Assembly (NCBI GenBank): GCA_033239525.1
Contig: BSYO01000016.1
Span: forward strand, 8,815,045-8,879,044
Source: Nepenthes gracilis
Lineage: Eukaryota; Streptophyta; Magnoliopsida; Caryophyllales; Nepenthaceae
DNA: 64,000 bases
Direction of reading: 5' to 3'
In this document: piece by piece, positions 44,807 to 56,404 of the stretch
Position numbering within the stretch: position 1 is the first letter of the stretch
Layout: every line of letters begins with the position of its first letter
Program-made: the position numbers and the translations under genes
Notes under the pieces: model-generated
The model's database searches: none
Told to the model about the DNA's origin: nothing
Seen by the model: only the letters and a program-made list of their open reading frames with translations

Positions 44807-45898
44807 TGTGACGGTCTGGCCATATTCCACCACATACGGTCGCCATCAAACCTAGCCTTTACACATAAAAGGTATAACACTAACTTGGTGGATATAAAAA
44901 TTTTTCTTTTCTTTTCTGTATACCATTCATTTCGAACACAGGATCGTTTAAGGCCGAACTCCATGAGTTGGCCGTCACAGTGTTAAGTTTCACATTTGGC
45001 CAGCCAACACTCAGGTTGGTCGGCTACGAATTCCTTGACATGACATGAGATGTTACTAGGAATACCAACTTCATTCTTCCATATAATAATTACAGAAACA
45101 TACTAACATCCATAAATTCTTCTACAGCGGAACTGTTTTACAAATTCTTTTTAAAACGTCAGAAGAAATACATCAACTCCTTCACAGATCAGCTCCGGCC
45201 AGCTATGCCGTCTAGTTACTTCATATGACTCTACTCAATTTCGTCCTCCATAAGTTTTTCATCATCTGAAAAATAGTAAGAGTGAGCTACAAAATCCAGC
45301 AAGGTACCCACATGCAGAAAGTATTAACATACATATCATCGGATCAAAGTAAAGGTTTCATAACATAACTTTAACATACGAGAATCACCATATTGTTTCC
45401 TCTTTAGTTTAGAGTTCCTTGTGCTTGTTCTTATTATCTTGGCTTTAGAAAAATTCATAAAAGCTGAATTTAATACTTATCATCTTTAGGGACCGGATGG
45501 GAGCGGACTACCTCGAGGAAGGGTTGTGTGCTACCCCACAACCTAGAGTCGTATCCTCTCATTATGCTCCCCGAGGCAGGAGGTCATGCCTTTAACCCAG
45601 CATACGGGGCCGTAGTCCATAAGCATTGCGCCATGATGTGGCCACGGGGTAGTCCTCAAGTGTCACTCCAATATCCTTCATCCATCTTAAATAACAAGTT
45701 TAATGGAAACTCGATTCTTTAGTTCATATCTTTCAATGGCCATCCATCATAGTTCAAAGGTCGGAAGTCATAGAGTTCCACTTGCTATCCGGATTACATA
45801 TATTTTTTCTTGTTCTTATAGCCTTTGTTCTTAACTTCATCATTTGAAGTCCGTAAAGCCTTTCCTTTAACGTCTTAAAACTGAAGATCTTCTAAAGA

Positions 45899-46138
45899 AA
45901 AGCCGGAGGTCTTTTCAACAAAATTCAAAGTTCTTTTTTTTGAAAGCCGGGTTCTTTTTATCAAAAGTCGGAGGTCTTTTCAACAAAAGCCGAAGTTCTT
46001 TTTACAAAAAGCCGGAGTTCTTTTTTATCAAAAGCAGGAGGTCTTTTCAACAAAAGCTGAAATTCTTTTTACAGAAAGTCGGAGTTCCTTTTATCAAAAG
46101 TCGGAGGTCTTTTCAATAAAAGCCGAAATTCTTTTTAC
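45899..46138 (+). repeat. Array of about 60-bp units in solo LTR 2
   Basis: Four imperfect units of the form AAAAGTCGGAGGTCTTTTCA...AAAGCCGAAGTTCTTTTTA. Each unit itself consists of two related half-units ending in TCTTTT. Confidence 0.75.
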
Positions 46139-46581
46139 ACGTGCAATAACCGAACAACTTAAAACATGGCCAGATTTCATGCATTTAAGTAAAACGTCCA
46201 AACATCATGGAATCACCTGTGCTTTTTCATAAACAAATAACCAGTCATCATCTACAATCATGCAATAATCAAACTTCATGCGTTCGAACATCATGAAATA
46301 ACTGAATATCAATAGACATGATATACTTACATTAAAAATATGAATTTAAAACGGTGAAAACTCTTGCCTAGATTGGATCTATGAACCTTTCACTTGGTTC
46401 TGGTTTGAAGTTCTTAACGCTTTCACCTGGTCGTTTGCCTAGCTTCCTATCCTAGCTCAAGGGGAGGGCCATTACTTATAGGCGTTGGGGTTGGTCGTAG
46501 CACGTAGGACAAATCAACTACTTGTACTTCTTTTCTGTAAGGTCATCAGGATGGTTGGGAGTAGGTTACCTATTCAAGCAT

Positions 46582-46779
46582 GGTCATTCTGACTTTACTT
46601 TTCGTAAGGGTTTCCTTATTGTTTTGGTTAATTGGCATTGCAGGCATGGTTATTCTGACTTTACTTTTCGTAAAATCTTCCTTATCGTTTCAGTTAACTG
46701 GCGTTGCAGGCATGGTTATTCTGACTTTACTTTTTGTAAGGGCTTCCTTATTGTTTCAGTCAACTGGCATTGACCGGTT
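46582..46779 (+). repeat. Three 66-bp tandem units in solo LTR 2
   Basis: Units start GGTCATTCTG at 46582 and GGTTATTCTG at 46648 and 46714; exact 66-bp spacing, few differences. Confidence 0.9.
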
Positions 46780-47100
46780 ATACCTTCTTTTAGGGCTTTC
46801 TATTGTCTCAACATTTTCGACCTTCGCCTTACCTTGATTCGCTTTTAAATGTTCATCCTTTATTTTCGGTCAACTATCTTTGACTGGATTTTTGCGCTTC
46901 CAGTCAACTGGTATTGACCAGATTTCGTCGCTCCTGGTTACACATTCCGGTCAACAGGCATTGACTGGATTATCTTACCTTCAATATTTTCTGGTCAAAT
47001 TGGCGTTGACCGGATTACTTACCTCTTTCCTTCCTTCCGGTCAATTCCTATTGACTGGATAAGTCTTTTTCTAAGCTCTCCGGTCAACAGTCGTTGACCA
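46757..47100. promoter_or_regulatory. Seven GTCAA...TTGAC hairpins (W-box-like) in solo LTR 2
   Basis: Seven inverted repeats of the form (C)GGTCAAC-N5-7-TTGACCGG, at 46757, 46867, 46900, 46947, 46991, 47037 and 47081. Each carries a TTGAC core on both strands, the core of the WRKY-factor W box. Function is inference; the array itself is plain to see. Confidence 0.7.
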
Positions 47101-47143
47101 AATTACGATTACCCCCTTGCCTCAAAAGCATTGGGTCCTTACA

Positions 47144-47540
47144 CTTTCTAAGGCGAAGCTCCCTTGTTTATTTTGGGGGGAAGCCTTGAATGTCATTGCT
47201 CATATTATCAACAAATCACCAAGTGGTCCACTGAATGGAGAAATACCAAAAAAAGGGGTAGTCTGGAAAGGAGGTGTCCCACGACCACTTACATGTGTTC
47301 GGGTTGCAAGACTTTGTCCACATCCCGAATGATGAGAGGACTAAGTTTGAATTTAAGACAAGATAGTGCATTTTCTCAACTACGGGAAGATGAGTTGAGA
47401 TATTGGTTTTACGATCCAAAAAAGAAGAAACTTGCCAAATCGAGGGATGTGGCATTTGTAAATGATGAGGCAATCGAAGATATCAACAAAGAGGCGAAGG
47501 TTATTTCCAGCAATGATAGTGTTGGGTTTGTGATATAAAT
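47144..47540 (+). pseudogene. int: Integrase of Copia-2, downstream part
   Basis: After the second CTTTC copy: KAKLPCLFWGEALNVIAHII, NKSPSGPLNGEIPKK, then after a shift HVFGCKTLSTSRMM-like sequence, LREDELRYWFYDPKKKKLAK and SRDVAFVNDEAIEDINKEAK. It corresponds to Copia-1 37640-38020. Confidence 0.85.
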
Positions 47541-48500
47541 CTTAAATCATTGATACCAAAGCCTGTCCATAATAAAGACGGTGATTAAGGTAATGCTAAA
47601 AAGGAATAAGATGTGAGACTCCTATGTTCAATGATGAGGATGGTGCTACTCCTCATGACATTGTTGAGCCTGCCGAGACCATTCCCTCCGATGATCCACG
47701 AGAGATTGATGGCCCTCTGTTTGTCTATCGGTAGATAAGTATGTGTTACTGACCGATGAAGGAGAGTTCGAAAATTTTGATGAAATTATGAAGGATAAGC
47801 ACAAATTATAGTGGACGGAAGATATACAAAAAGAAAAGAAGTTGCTGCAAGAAAATAACACATTTGAGCTAACAAAACTGTCGAGGGGCAAAAAAGCTTT
47901 GAAAAATAAGTGGGTCTTTCGCTTAAAGGCTAATGAGAACAACCCACAACGAAGGTATGAGGTAAAGCTAATTGTGAAAGGTTTTCATCAACAAAAGGGT
48001 ATTAATTTTAAGAAGATTCTTACCTGATTGTGAAGATATCTTCAATTCATTCAAGTGGTACTTGAATTCACTGATGTTCTTAATTTTAAAGTGAAATAAT
48101 TGAATGTGTAGACAGAGTTTCTTCATGGTGATCTGGAGAAAATTTAAGTAGAGCTGCCGAAGGGATTCCATGTTGAAAGGAAGGATTGTTTAGTGTATCA
48201 TTTGAAGAAAAGCCTATATAGGCAGAAGTTCTAAGATAACAGTATAAGAAGTTTGAGTCTATTATGGTGGGCCAAAGCTACCGAAAGACTATTTCAAACC
48301 ACTGTGTTTTTGTTCAGAGGATTTCGGAAGACGATTTCGCTATTCACCTACTCTACGTGGATGATATGCTCATTATTAAGCAAAATACCTCCCAAAATAT
48401 CGAATTGAAGTAACAGCTCGGGAAATCCTTTATCATAAATGATTTGGAGCCCGTGAAGCAAATTCTCGATATGAGAATATCTCACGGCCGCAAAGTATGA
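47541..48500 (+). pseudogene. pol: Reverse transcriptase of Copia-2
   Basis: 47842-48027 reads NNTFELTKLSRGKKALKNKW and VFRLKANENN, with GFHQQKGINFKKI. After several shifts come KKFESIMVGQSYRKT, CVFVQRISEDDFAIHLLYVD and DMLIIK (48340-48385): here the YVDD polymerase site is intact, unlike in Copia-1, Copia-3 and Tat-B. The domain is nonetheless broken by stops. Confidence 0.85.
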
Positions 48501-49300
48501 AAATTATGAATGTTCCAGAAGAACTATATGGAAAAGGTGTTTCAACGTTTCAATATAAAAAAGCCGAGGTCGGTAAGCACTCTGTTGGCCAATCATGTTA
48601 AATTGAGCAACCGACAGTACCCTTCTACGGATGATGAAAGGGCAAGCATAAGAGGCATCCCCTACTCTTCAACTGTAGATAGTTTGATATATGCTATGGT
48701 GTGTACGATATCAAATATTACTTATACTATTGGTACGGTTAGCTATTTTTTGTCAAATCTTGGTAAAGAGTATTGATCCACAGTGAAATAGATATTGAGG
48801 TATCTCCAAAGAAATTTCAACTTGTACTTGTGTTTTGAAAACTACAAGCCACTTCTGATTTAGTATACTAATATAGATATGGTGGACGATGTTGACTTTC
48901 AAAAGTCCACATCGAGATATTTGGTCATATTTTCGAGAGGAGTTGTCTCTTGATAATTTAAGTTGTAGAAGTATGTTTCTCTCTCAACCATCAAAGCGGA
49001 ACTTATTGTTGTAATGGAGGAAAGTAAGGAGATACCGTAGACGAAGAAGCTTATCCGAGAGCTCGACTTCAAGCAAGAGCGATACATACTATTTTGTGAC
49101 AATTAAAACGTAATTCACCTTTGTAGAAACTTATCATTTTTTTTCAAATCGAGGTATATTGATGTGAGATATCATTGGGTACGAAGTATTGTTAACTCAG
49201 AATTATTGACGTTGGATAAGGTTAGGATCAAGGAAAATGAATCGAATACAATGACTAAAATGTTACAAAGGGGAAAGTTTTAAGTTTGTCGTACTATTAT
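48501..49300 (+). pseudogene. pol: RNase H region of Copia-2
   Basis: 48510-48776: MFQKNYMEKVFQRFNIKKPR, STLLANHVKLSNRQYPS, IPYSSTVDSLIYAMV. Further on, reading across stops: ILRYLQRNFNLYLCF, YTNIDMVDDVDFQKSTSRYL, SLSTIKAELIVVMEESKE, and DVRYHWVRSIVNSELL. It ends before the tract at 49333-49343. Confidence 0.85.
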
Positions 49301-49343
49301 CGGGATGATAATTGTTGCCCCCACACTGTTATGAGGAAAAGTT

Positions 49344-50155
49344 TATTAGGTTATAGGTCATTTCCATGCGGGTATATACCCATTTGACGTAATGTTTGGT
49401 GGTTCAAACGAAATTACACATGTATTGTATTGATATGGAGCATTATAGTCTCCACGCGCACCAAGCGCATGTGATAAGTGCCAATTCCAAAGGGAAAGCA
49501 TTCAAGGCACGCCTGAGGGATGTTTAAAGCATCGAATCTAGTGGTCTTACACTCAAAGCACACCTGAGTGGCACCCAAGGCCTAAAAAATAGTGGACGAG
49601 CATTCGAAGTGTGCCCGAGTGGTGCCGTTTTCAGTGACGCCTGCACTCGAGATGCACCTAACGGGCGCTTGAATGCGGCTCATAATATGAAAACGTATGC
49701 ATATATTTTTAGGGTTGAACCACTTATATTCTTTGAGACCTAGAGTGCTATTTTTTTGAGAGAAAAATAAGAGAAAGAGAGAGAAAAGAGAGATGATAAA
49801 TTTTCAAATTGTGTTTCAATTTTTCACCGATCTTAGATACGCTATTTTTGGAGTTGAGAAAAATATTTTACCAGTTATATTTTCTACTCTTTTGTCTTGT
49901 ACTCTTTATTACTTGGTCTATATGTTACAAGATATCTAGTTCTTATATTTGTGGGATTTGTATAATCAAATTAACTGCATAGTGAAAATATTTCGAATGT
50001 ATTATCCCATAATTTTTTCTCTCATTCTTAAAAGGTTTTTCTATGTAAAAATTGTGTCATATTTTATTATTAGTGATTGTTGTGTACTTATTATAAACTA
50101 TTAATTATTTTCTCACAATTTAAATATGTGGTCTAGATTTCAATGCTTATCAACT
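49344..50155 (+). repeat. 3' LTR of Copia-2
   Basis: Starts TATTAGGTTATAGG (TG has become TA) right after GAGGAAAAGTT. It contains a long GC-rich segment with GAGTGGC/CGAGTGGTGCC repeats (49480-49690). The right end is approximate; homology with the left LTR fades at about 50155. Confidence 0.75.
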
Positions 50156-51130
50156 TCTTAATCAGCAAAAGTAGCAGTGATATCCTTTAACACCTTACCT
50201 GAGAAAGGGGTGGTGAAACGAATCGCCAAGGTTATGGCAGGAGGGTTGTTCGAACGAGACTCCCTTGGGCCAACCACTTGGGAATGTGGGCCACTTCAAC
50301 GCCTTCAATGATATTATCATCCGACAAGGGGCAGGGCGTCAACAGTAAAAAAGCAACCCGTTTCATGCAACTCGTTGACGTGCTTTTTAATAAAGGTGAT
50401 TTTGGGCTTGGAGTGGAAGTCCTCACCCTCACTCACCAACTCAGAATCACCCTATTTATTGGACAGGGGTCAGTCATGAGTAACCTAAATAATGAAAAAC
50501 CTATCTTTTTAATATTTCAAGGAACTAGGATTCCTTGCTGATTTTGAAATCCTTCCAAGTAGTCATCGTTGTCCAATTGTTCTCTTGGTTGAATCGAAAG
50601 ACAAGCTTAATTAATTGGGCATCCAACCTCATTTGACGCTGTCGAAGAGAGACATACAAGTTCATCGAGTATGAAATGGTATTGGGGTAAAACCGCACCA
50701 TGGGAACACCAAGGGCATCCATCATTTTTATAAATTTCTTTACTGTTAGAATATGGAGCTCAGCCTTCAAGAGGGCCTCATAGGTGGCAACAGTAGATGG
50801 CAACAATGTCATCAAGCAATATAATTGAAGTAATATCGTTGACATTCCTAATGATAGAACCTTTAGCATGGGGTGGCGCCATTGACAAGAATATGAGATA
50901 AAGTTGAAAGCTTGAAAATTTGTAAGACTTGAATTTGGGTTTACTTCACAATGCAGGAGTTTAAATATGCCCAAAGCTAAACGCCAAACCAAGAGGTGAA
51001 ACAATGCTTTTCAAAAATAAGTGTTACACCAGAATGATGCATTTCTCACAGCCAAATGACGTGTCTTGGTTTGTTAGTCCTTCGCTTCTTCAAACGACAC
51101 AACCAGGTGCAACATGGAGTCGGCTAGCAA
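50156..51130 (-). pseudogene. Antisense ORF of Tat-D, N-terminal domain
   Basis: Minus-strand remnant with a start near 50884 (a MAPPHAKGS-like start). The frame 50525-51004 reads ATYEALLKAELHILTVKKFI, then MDALGVPMVRFYPNTISYSM and KLVFRFNQENNWTTMTTWKD, the second half of the putative gypsy-type transposon domain. It matches LREGL...ELYEI.EALEIPVA.L.PNAI.YLVS and FRFNQ in Tat-A. Further C-terminal sequence lies at 50156-50500. Confidence 0.65.
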
Positions 51131-51224
51131 AGTGAAAGCCAACTGGATGAGTTACCCATTGATCAAGGGAAGAGGGAGTCCTTTCTAAGGGAAGGAGGCA
51201 CATCTAATACATTGTCAACTAGAC

Positions 51225-52046
51225 TGCTAGGAATTCAACACCTGGATATACCTGACACGGTACAATGGAACAAATTTTAAACACCGTGTCAACTGTCAGT
51301 CACCAATGTTGTGAGTATAAGAAACAAATAATGCATAACGATCTTTAACATGAAATACCCTTTTTAGCCAAGGAAAAAATTACCGAACAAATTTCGAACA
51401 AATCCATTATAAATAGTGCTGATTACAAGAATCTTTTCCAAAATCCTGACACTTTGAACCTGAGTAAAGAATGATTGAATATACCCCCTCTCAACATACC
51501 TGATAATCCATAAGAGAAATATAATGAGAAAAGGAGTAACCAAATAAAAATACATTTCTAAAATCATCTCCAAATTGACGTACCCGACCTTGACGAAAAG
51601 CAAAACTCAAATTGGACCTTAACCAAATGCCGAACCTCTTCATCTTCTCTCTTTAACTCTCCTCTCTTTGTATGCAGCGCCTCTTGTGGAGAAAGATTTC
51701 AGAATCATAACCCTAAAATGCGTGAGTCACGTTTTATATTGCGTACTGGTACACGAGTACCTAGCGAGTGTAGATTGAGCACATCGGCCCTGGATTCCGC
51801 ACTCAAGTACCTGGCAAGCGTGGAACAAGCATACCAAGCCTGGAATCCACGCCTCTATACCACTCGAGCGTGAGGTGAGTGCTAACAATCCTCCATCAAT
51901 CTGGAATCGGCACTCAAACTTCGATCACCACTCAAGCGTGAGGCGAGCTTCGAACACTCCGATCCTCGCACGAACCTCATGTGAACCTCTGATGACTTTT
52001 TATTTGTTAAACTACCCACAATAGTGTGACTAAAAACCCATGGACA
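51225..52046 (-). repeat. LTR E1 (copia-type, probably solo)
   Basis: The reverse complement aligns with E2 (56911-57755): TATAAAACG..(A/C)TTACACG.TTTTAG.GTTAT.ATTCT and ATCTTTCTCCACAA..G. It has the GAGCG/CGAGTAC repeats before the TATA box. Flanks TAGAC and TAGTA match only in three bases, so the solo status is uncertain. Confidence 0.6.
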
Positions 52047-52190
52047 TAGTAGGCATAGGAAACCGTCCAAATGTTAATGTTATCCAGTTGCCGCCAAACT
52101 AGTGATCCAACCTAAAGGAAAAGTTGGAAATCTGGTTAGCACATGATGACACCAATGAAACTAAGACTCGACGTGCAAAATAATCCTTAA

Positions 52191-53192
52191 TAGTATATTT
52201 GGTTATTAGAATGAAATATGATGAAAATAGAATAATTATTTTTTGAGAATAGAATAAGATGAAAATAGAGTTAGAAATTTTTATTTATATATTTGGTTAT
52301 TGGAATAGAATAAGATAAGAATTAATATTCTAATATTTCGTATGTAGAATAATTTGATGAATAAGGTGAGAATTTATTATAATGACATTTTTATCCTAAT
52401 TTAAGTAAAAAATATTCTATATATGTATTATTCTAAATTATTATTTCATTTACTTATATATATATTAATATATTAAACTTTCCCTTGTTTTCCCTTCTTC
52501 TTCCCTATCTCTGTTTTCGTTCACCCTACGGCGCCACAAAGAGCAAACAATCCACACCGCTCCTACTGCCACCGTCAACCGTTGACATTTATCAATTTTA
52601 ACCGTCACAATTAGAGGAACTGATTGCGAGTACCGACAATTCATAACTCTTTGACGCAAATATTGTCATAAAAATCAGCAACCAATCATTTCAGCCGAAA
52701 ACAAATAGTCGAATCTGAGTGGCTGATGATGGATTCAGTAGAAAATGACCATACTAGCGGCAAACGATGGTAGGTTCTACAGATTTACAATTGACCGTTC
52801 ACTCCACTGCCGATTCTGCAATTTGCCGTCACTGCAATATCGAATTTGTGAAGCCAAAGGCAAAGGAAAACAGTTGAAGCAGTTCAATTGAGAGAGTGTA
52901 GTAAGGGAGGCAGGGTTTTGAGGGAGAGAAATGTCGTGGAGGCTGGCTGACCGAGAGAAACAAAAAGGGCATTTTGGAAATAAGAATTATAAAATGCAGG
53001 AATAGTTATTTTTAGATATCTGAAAGTAAAAAATATCTAACAAAATTGATATTTTTATTTTTTGAGATTTAAAAATAAATATTCTTTCAAAATTATTTAT
53101 TCTATGTTAAAATATAACCAAACAATGAAATATTTTTTTTTCTGAGAATTAGGTGGGAATAGAATTTTTATTTCTACTAATCAAATATACCA
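52191..53192. mobile_element. Non-autonomous TIR DNA transposon (about 1.0 kb)
   Basis: Ends are inverted: TAGTATATTTGGTTATTAG at the left, and the right end reads TGGTATATTTGATTAGTAG on the minus strand. Sub-terminal parts are AT-rich with repeated AGAATAAGA/GAATAGAAT words on both sides. No transposase frame. No clear target duplication, so the superfamily is not assigned. Confidence 0.6.
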
Positions 53193-54372
53193 GAGTGATA
53201 AAAATTTTTAATCGACTTGTATTTTTTGATATCAAGTTAGACTCTAGGTTGGGGTTTGCGTTATTAGAAGGTTATGTTGTCAGAATCTTTGTAAGTCAAA
53301 TGTTAGCATGGAAGGCTAATCCAATAACTTTCTAAATGTAAGATTGAATCCGAGAGAAGTACTACATGAATTTACTGACTAATTGAAACCTTGAAAGGCT
53401 ATTTATTTCTAAAAGAACTTGCATAATTCTATGAAAGAATGAGTGAATGAATAATTCAACACATATGCAGGGGCAAAAACAAGCTAATATTATATTCACT
53501 TTTGCTTAAAAATGTGTAGATCATATCTAAAGTCAGATACATTGTCCAGACCAATAACACCGAGGAAAAGAAAACAAGATGGCACCAAGGAAATCTTCAA
53601 TTAATAGTCAATATCAGGTCACCAACTTCGATTGCTCCTCATATAAGAAACAAGAGATGGACTAAGTTGTCTACTCCCTCACAACCGAGGATATTGAAGA
53701 ACGTCCCAACAGATGATCTAAGCCACAAGGAGAAAACAATTGCTCATAACAATGCCTTCCCCCAATGGAAAGATGTAGGGTTATAACCACTAACACGAAT
53801 CAATCAAATGACTCCTCTGAAGTCAATGTGCCGACCAAGCAACCACTAGCGCCCTTCTTAAACATCTGCCAACCTTGTTGGAGTATGCAGCACGGCAAGT
53901 AAAGGACCCGAAGGACAACTCGAGCCTTAGGAAATTGTTGATTGAATGCGACATTGACTTCCCCCGAACATGATAAGGAAAAGTCATTAGCACGTATGAG
54001 TTAATCTACCCCTTAAAATAGCTAGATGGACAACTAAATGACAACTATGACTGCCTTCTTGCATGATTATCATTTCCAAATGGCAAGAAAGGCCCTTGTG
54101 ATACCAGATTATCTTGGCTATCCAATGAGGAGTGGTGATCTAGTAGATAATGCCACCTAAAAGAAGGGAACCAAAATAACTCACTATCCAAAAAAATAGA
54201 AATTAAAACTATATTAATCATCAATGCATTGTAAGGCACCTTCATAGAGTGGTCTCTTCCCCCTTCCATCCGGGACAGATGATCTTCCAAACTCATGGAG
54301 ATTTCAAAACCCTTGCAAGTTTCATTAAATATGAAAATTAAGTGCAAATGGTTGAATAAAGGTAAAAGAAGG
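53193..54372. other. Unassigned 3' region of Tat-D
   Basis: No recognisable gene. A short piece (AATTCAACACATATGCA, about 53456) resembles 19748 in Tat-B. The minus-strand frame of 110 codons at 54045-54377 shows no domain and ends at the solo LTR edge. Confidence 0.35.
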
Positions 54373-54377
54373 TCCAC

Positions 54378-56404
54378 TACTATGACGGACCGTGTTTACT
54401 TGATCAAAATCTAGCAGAGTTTCGACCGTAAAACGGCCATTAAACTAATACAATCTGTACAAAATACCTGTACAGCATAATATACAACCATAATAGATCT
54501 CAACAACAATACACACAGATCCAAATAGCTACAACCAACACGTGGCACCGATATTATAACTTGGTTATGACGCCGGCTCAAATAAGATGCCACTAGACAT
54601 CCACAATAAATCATAGAGACTTGCGAAAGCACATACATCCATCAATCATAGCGAAAACTATACTACGAGTATATCATCATCATCATATACATACATCAAT
54701 ATACAAACCATCAATAATGATCCAAAATGCTCCATCAAATACAAAATCACAAAACTAAGTCCACAAGGCTTTTCCCTTTAAGATCTGCAACCTATCTTGT
54801 TCTTAATCTCTATTTAGCCTTATTGGGCATGAGGACATACTCATCTGGAGAAAAGAAAATAGTAATGCTGAGCCAAATACTCAACAAGTGTAATATAAAT
54901 AAGGGCAATAAATAATATATGCAAAATAAGGTAGATGAAGGATATATAAGTGAAAAGAATATGTATAAACATGAAATATGAATAAATACATTTTTGGAGA
55001 TCAATTATCTTTCCCATTTTACTTATTCTTCCTTTAGGTTCTAAAATATGCACAAAGTCCATTTAACTTTGTAGACCAAGGCCAATAAGCCTTACCAGCT
55101 AACGGTGCGATTGAATGAGAAAGAATGTGTATACTTCTACACATTCTAAGGCGCAACCCATGCAATTCAACACCCCGTGGTGAGCAGTATACCTTTAACC
55201 CGATATACGGGATCATAACACATATGTCACCATATCCCTTGTGCCCCAAAAGCAATCATCGTGCTTTCATAGTTATATCCTATAGTATGCCAGGGAATAC
55301 TACCAATTAAAACATAATCCTTGGTCCAATTTCTCATTTTCTTATTCTTTGGGGAAATTATATATGCTTTTATAAAATATCATTCTCACTCCGAGAAAAC
55401 GGTTCACCAAACATATCATATCGTGGAATTTTACTCTTATCTTTTTCATTATTTGCATAATTCTTATAATTTTAAGTTCCACATGACTTGAATTACATAT
55501 ATAATGAATATAAAGCATGGAAAAAATTAGAAATCCTTGTCACAATGATCTAAATATAACTTTAGAGCTTCCGAATAATAAAATTCCTTCACAAATATAT
55601 ATAACATAAATTTCAGAGTAAATACAAGATAACATATATAATGTACATGTGAAATAATATCCCGATTCATATCCGATAATATTTTCGGTTTACATAAAAT
55701 TAATATATATAAAATATATATGGATAAATACCAAATAATTAAGGTACCCATATTTCTAAAGTTAGGGTTCCAAGTTTTCAAATCCAAATCATGTATAAAT
55801 TTCAATTTAAATGGGTAAAAGCCAAGGGGCACTGGTTAGGATTTTGTGGGATTAAATACGGTACAAATCTTACAAATCGTACATAAAATCGGAGTATATA
55901 TATGCTTAATACATGGGTATCATAAAATAAGAGTATGGATGGGTATCGATACAAAATACCCAAATGAATTGGGATAAACAATACAAAAAGAGAAAGAAAA
56001 GGGTATGAGTGTACTTACCTCGACCAGATCTATAACTTTTCTAACTAGCTCGAAACCAGATTCAAACTTGATAACCTTGGTTTCCTCCTTCTCCCTCTTC
56101 TCCTTCAAACTCTCTCTCTCTCTCCTCTCTATCTGGACTGTTGGAAAAATAACGCGTAAAATCACGAACGCAGTTTTATAATCGAATTGACGCTCAAATG
56201 CCAGCACAATTTTATCTGTCCACACCCCGGGCACGCTCGAACTGCAACGTGCCCTAGGTGCGCCTTGTGCGCCACCCAAGCACCGGGTCTCCCAACTCCT
56301 TTTTATGCTTCCGAAATTAATTTTTCGCATATACTTAAAGCTATCCTCAATTATATTATCTTAATTACCTCCTAATTAATATGTTTAAAATCCAAAACCT
56401 CACA
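54378..56404 (+). repeat. Solo LTR 3 of the TGTGACG family (2027 bp)
   Basis: From TACTATGACGGACC (first TG mutated to TA) to CAAAACCTCACA, flanked by perfect duplications TCCAC (54373-54377; 56405-56409). It shares the CTTTAACCC segment with solo LTR 2. A CT-rich leader (56100-56140) precedes the GC-rich 3' part. Confidence 0.75.

Larger units (their letters stand above)
44807..47143 (+). repeat. Solo LTR 2 of the TGTGACG family (2337 bp)
   Basis: From TGTGACGGTCTGGCC to GGGTCCTTACA with perfect CTTTC duplications, splitting the integrase of Copia-2. It shares with solo LTR 3 the words CTTTAACCC..(C/A)TA(T/C)GGG. (45590 and 55194). Internally it has three repeat arrays (see below). Frames such as 46522-46837 are made by the 66-bp repeat, whose length is a multiple of three, and are not genes. 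Confidence 0.9.
42226..50155 (+). mobile_element. Copia-2: decayed Ty1/copia element carrying a nested solo LTR
   Basis: Related to Copia-1 (same gag, integrase and RT motifs), in plus orientation. Left LTR about 42226-42981, right LTR about 49344-50155; both have a GC-rich GAGCGC/GAAGTGCC segment, then a leader with TTTTTAGGGTT.AACCACTT.TATTCTTTGAGACCTA. The tract GAGGAAAAGTT ends at 49343. A solo LTR (44807-47143) splits the integrase. The element sits in the antisense ORF of Tat-D. Outer ends and target duplication could not be fixed. Without the inserted LTR (and one CTTTC copy) it is about 5.6 kb, the same size as Copia-1. Confidence 0.8.

Noticed and set aside
45899..46138. CRISPR-like array of about 60-bp periodic repeats.
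   Set aside because: Repeats are imperfect, head to tail and without unique spacers, inside a plant LTR.
46522..46837. Hydrophobic repeated frames that look like a multi-pass membrane peptide.
   Set aside because: Produced by the 66-bp DNA repeat within a solo LTR; two different frames are open equally.
53193..54377. A possible gag of another element.
   Set aside because: No gag core or zinc knuckle could be read in any frame; left as unassigned.
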